A stretch of DNA of 64,000 bases from Suillus spraguei (Eukaryota; Basidiomycota; Agaricomycetes; Boletales; Suillaceae): contig JABCPU010000006.1 in assembly GCA_016800925.1 (NCBI GenBank), positions 248,001 to 312,000 of the forward strand, written 5' to 3'. Shown here piece by piece: positions 60,154 through 64,000 of the stretch; within the stretch, counting starts at the first letter, position 1; the number at the start of each line of letters is the position of its first letter. Made by a program: the position numbers and the translations under genes. The notes under the pieces were generated by a model that made no database searches, was not told where the DNA came from, and worked only from the letters and a program-made list of their open reading frames with translations.

Positions 60154-62620
60154 TTTGAAAGTCGCGATCAAAGGATATGTGAATCAATATTTGATCGATT
60201 CAGGCTGGTAGGACCCCAGAAACTACAATCAACCAGTCTACCAGTCACTCAGGTTGAGTTTTGTCTGGAATAAGGGTCAATTGTTACGGTAACCTTCAAC
60301 CGTTATTACAGGAAATTCTACGAACGGGCCTGACACTACGGCGCCTAAGCATGACAGGTTCACCCAAACTCCTATCATCACCAGATGAACGGGCTCCTCA
60401 AGGCTCCTCGAAGGGGCTTAAGCTCTTTCAATCATATTATTAATATCGCATCCTCAGTAGTGTCACAGTGTCTATGATTGTCCAACCTGGCAGCGCTCAC
60501 GCACGTCGCACATCATGATAATCTTTAGCATCATGGTCGACCGCGACGGTCCTCTCCACCTGGAGAGGAATCGTGTCATCTGCCTGGTTTAACGCGAACG
60601 CAGCATTAGACTCGACTATAGTGGGCAGAAGGAATATATCTCCTGCCTCACAGTCAGTGAGCCCCCAATATCTCTGAAAATGTGAGTTGCTACCGATTCC
60701 GCAACACTTCACTTCTAATTCTTTGAGGGATTGGCGAGTAGAAAGAATTCCCAATACAACGACGAGCAAGCATGTGCCGTTTTGGATTTCTTGTGGGCGT
60801 GGCAGCAATGCTCACTCTCAAGATGATGCTATAATTTGGAACTGCAATATCAGTATTGTCACACAGTGCCTTGTTCCTTGATCATCGTGGACTCCTGACA
60901 AAGTTATAGGAACGCCAGTCTGTCCGTGAACCTTATTCGCCCTGTACCAGGCACTCCCAAGTAAATTTTATCTTCTATTCGATCCACTGTAATTTTGCAG
61001 CTTCGTCGAGATCCGTATCAATAGGCTTCCTTGTTGGTGGGTGTTCTCGTGGTATTAGCACCTGGATGACTTACTCCGTGACAGAAGGATAATTGTGGAG
61101 TTAGGAGGACGAACAAAAGCAATCTTCGCGGGCATTGGTCACTTGCAGAAGATTCTTGACGCCAACCTAGCGGGATGGGATAAGAATAGTTCAGGGCGCC
61201 ACAGACTCTGCGAATCGATTCAATCAGCATGTACAATCGCAAGATCCAGGATTTCCGCGCCAAATCCGGTCAAGCGATGCTGAAGGAAGGTGAATAGAGC
61301 TTTCCAAATGACAATAACGACTGTGCAATCAGGATTCCCAATGCGCAATATGAAGTCCGAGTCGCTGATGAGAAGAAGCCTAGCGAATACACAACTTACG
61401 GCAATACCCGCGAAGGGGGAGACCCCTGATAATCTAGACTCATCAACCACCTATATTCTGGGGCTCGCGAGGGATTAATATTCCTCGCACAAACCTGGAC
61501 AAACCGCCGGGCTCCTCGTCCTCAGGCACTGGCAGGAGAAAATTCTCACTGCTGGCGGATCTGAGGTACTTCGCTTCATCGCCTACGGACTTTCCACTGA
61601 CTTTTATGGCGCTCGCTCCTCTCAGGTGCTTTCCCAGCGCTCGCAGGAAATTTGATGTTGCAAGACCCACTACCCAAGTTAACGGAAAACCCGCATCCGA
61701 GTCCAGTATGACTAACATACATTCGCGTTTAAGGTAGGCGCACACACTGTACCAGAGCTTGCAATAAGGCTCGCGGAACAGCTGAGCGTTATCAAGCAAC
61801 AAACGCAGTATTCAACAGCGAGTCCTCTATTCTAATATCACCATTGCTTGAGCAGCAACGTTTTTTTTTTCAGAAACAAAGCCGTAGCTCGAATCAACAA
61901 AGTACTAGAAACTCGCACATAGTACCATCGGCAATACTGCACCGATCTGAAACACTACCGGAAGCACACAAAATGACCTACAATACCGCTGAGTTATGCG
62001 GTTAAGTCCAGGACGCAAATGACTTATACTCACGCAATTTCCCTCAGGGCAGTGTTTATAATTTGATTCACGCACGCAAAAGAAAGGACAAACTTCACTG
62101 TTGGCATCACTAGCAAACATTGGTGTGGGGATGTGAAATGGGATCAAATAATTCTGAAGGGGACAGTGGGAAGCTATACGGTGACACCTTGTTACAAATT
62201 GCTTTTATGCGCTCACCCTGTATATTACTCTTCACGACGGAAATCTATCCACGGAAATTCCTTTATATTGTATCTGCAATTCCAGTAGATTTTCACCTAA
62301 GATATACCCGTAAAGCAAAGTTCACCTATTAGTAAATTGGAGTGGGACGATTGGATATCCTCGTGCGACTCCTAAATAAAGCTAGTACTCGTAAACTGTG
62401 AATTTGCGTTTAATCGAGTATGACAAGGAGTCCAAACTTCGCACTCAAAAATCTCGCTGCGAGTTGCAGATCCATTTCTCTACTACTTATCAAAACGGTT
62501 GTTTATTCATGTTTATTTCTAAAGCCTTTACACAACAAGTGCACACAAATACAACCTCTCCCGAACCTCGACTGAGTGTCAGCAGAACCACAAATCTGGT
62601 GTCTGCATCATTCTAATCTC
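60154..62620. other. 2.5 kb, gene not resolved
   Basis: Several minus-strand frames (60497-60808, 61220-61450, 61443-61802) have fairly protein-like composition, for example LRIGNPDCTVVIVIWKALFTF, and could be exons of an unrecognised gene. I could not link them by in-phase splice sites, so no gene is called. Confidence 0.3.
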
Positions 62621-62971
62621 ATGGCATCCATTTTATCTCCCTTCCGAAGAGGTTACAGGCATTTGGTACGTACTATCTGACCTGAAACGTTAATATCGTC
62701 GGCCAATACTCCCTAGCAATACCTCGCACATGAACAACCGGTCATCTTTTACTCTTGCGTCCTCGGGCTCGCGGGACCGGTTCTTGCTTTGACTGTGCCT
62801 GTAGTCAGGAAGAACTGGCTCGGATAACCCCCGCGGAGCCTATACCTACTTCATATCCCGGTACGTCGTTTGTCATACGGTTTTGGTTAGCATCGCGTTG
62901 TCTAAATGCGACTCTTTTCTTCAGTACCGAAACGGCCGAGAAAGCCTGTACAAGGCTATGAGGACGAGTAG
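62621..62971 (+). CDS. Complex I 9.5 kDa subunit (NDUFA3-like), apparent single-base break
   Basis: Small accessory membrane subunit of mitochondrial NADH:ubiquinone oxidoreductase. Exons: 62621-62665 (MASILSPFRRGYRHL), 62717-62860 and 62925-62971. The middle exon carries the family core AHEQPVIFYSCVLGLAGP with the single membrane span, and PVVRKNW. The end reads PAEPIPTSYP then PKRPRKPVQGYEDE, the expected C terminus, but in a frame offset by one base: as given, translation stops at LG near 62826. One missing base between about 62815 and 62830 accounts for it. The gene is normally single-copy and needed for respiration, which makes a sequencing error plausible. Introns are GT-AG. Confidence 0.75.
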
Positions 62972-64000
62972 AGTAATCGATGGTCAGGCTAGAATCATAG
63001 ATAGGTAAGTTTACTTCATTGCTGCTATGCATTCCATTGACAACCTATCAGTTCATAAAAGTCCTTTGAATATATCATTATATATCGACTGCCATACGTG
63101 TGAGGCAAGCCATCGGAGAGTATCCTTTCATTGCCTTGACCAAATACCACGAGTTTCCTCACGAGAATATACTAATGAGTATGTGTCAGTCAGTATGCTC
63201 TCTTATACCATCACCCGCACCACCGATCACGTTGAATATCCATTTCCGACGTGCTTTGGAGGCGCAGTCCTAGATAATGGGTTTTCCCTGGACCAAGAAT
63301 GCGACGGTGTTCAGGACCTTTTTTACCTTAGATGTTAGGAATGGCATTTCCACCGCATCTCTCCGAAACGTGTGGTGCGTCAGCGGAGCACGTACCGACA
63401 CCACAATAATGCTAACGAGAACCTCATCAGGCCAGGGAATCCCCCTAAACTTCCATATGCGCAGCCATTTTCGCAGTTGGGTCCTTTGATTTCCTTTCAT
63501 CCCTCCACAAATCTGAGCTCCAAAGATGGACGCAATAAAATGCAAATCATTTGACATTAACTGATTCCACGTCCGATGGTTTGCAGTATGTGGAGCCTTG
63601 ACTAAAATGCTCAATGCAGGGATATCACATGACTCGGATTCGTAGAAGCACATAGTATTATAGAATATATGCCTATAGGTTTTGTTTGCCACAAGATATC
63701 GCCCCGACGGACAATAAACACCGATAAAAACAGTAGACATTGTGCTGCTCAAGGGTGTGCAGGGAATAATCGATTAACACCGCCGTGCTCGCTGCCACGT
63801 CTAAGCGAGGGAGTCTTATAGAGAGAAAGACGGTATTATATGCCCGTTCGCGAAAGAGGGTGTCGTTATCCATTAACATCAGAATAATCGCATGTGATTT
63901 CTTGCTCACAGGAGCGTGATCCCGATTTTTGTTTCCCAAAAGGATCGTCCATATACTTGATTGCTCGTCAAGTCAGATGGATAATGAAGTCACAGCATTA
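62972..64000. other. Right-hand end, no gene recognised
   Basis: About 1 kb. A minus-strand frame of 160 residues (63270-63752) has no recognisable motif and no linked exons. A gene may continue beyond the window. Confidence 0.35.

Noticed and set aside
63270..63752. 160-residue minus-strand frame
   Set aside because: No motif and no splice-linked extension; kept as unassigned.
1..64000. CRISPR arrays, operons or prokaryotic mobile elements
   Set aside because: The sequence is intron-rich fungal nuclear DNA; no direct-repeat/spacer pattern of CRISPR type was seen.

Overview
The window reads as nuclear DNA of a filamentous basidiomycete, most likely an Agaricomycete. Genes are cut into many exons by 45-65 nt GT-AG introns and lie on both strands without operons. 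Recognisable proteins (Svf1, OMA1, a fungal P450, Arp10, Acl4, RecQ, a 9.5 kDa complex I subunit) carry basidiomycete-style features. I saw no CRISPR array, rRNA, intact tRNA or prokaryotic signal. All names come from reading motifs in spliced translations; no database was searched.

Layout: 1-6.8 kb is gene-free and holds a small minisatellite and two diverged tandem copies of a 2.6-2.9 kb unit. 6.8-18.3 kb is a gene block: OMA1-like protease (-), cytochrome P450 (+), Svf1-like protein (-), two low-complexity proteins. 18.3-28.8 kb is a repeat-rich island: a 2 kb segmental duplication (20.1-22.1 and 25.9-27.9 kb) carrying two broken copies of one gene family, an array of tRNA-Leu-like cassettes on a 150-bp period (23.7-24.5 kb), a 741-bp hAT-type non-autonomous transposon with perfect 8-bp target duplications (24.8-25.55 kb), and a truncated DUF6589-type gene. 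29.3-43.0 kb is the densest housekeeping block: Sld3-like replication protein, Arp10-like dynactin subunit, PB1-domain protein, membrane/coiled-coil protein, aldo/keto reductase, PfkB-family protein. 44.7-48.6 kb is a RecQ helicase. 49-56 kb holds two convergent, paralogous zinc-finger genes separated by 2.6 kb without a gene. 58.8-60.2 kb is an Acl4-like ribosomal chaperone and 62.6-63.0 kb a complex I subunit; the stretches around them are unassigned.

The genes do not form one pathway. Possible functional pairs are only thematic: two mitochondrial proteins (OMA1, complex I 9.5 kDa), two genome-maintenance proteins (Sld3, RecQ). The most novel material is the tRNA-like cassette array, the duplicated segment bracketed by an 18-nt direct repeat, and the zinc-finger pair, one member of which carries tandem SUMO-interaction-like motifs. 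Several otherwise well-conserved genes are broken by single missing bases, which may be assembly errors rather than real decay.
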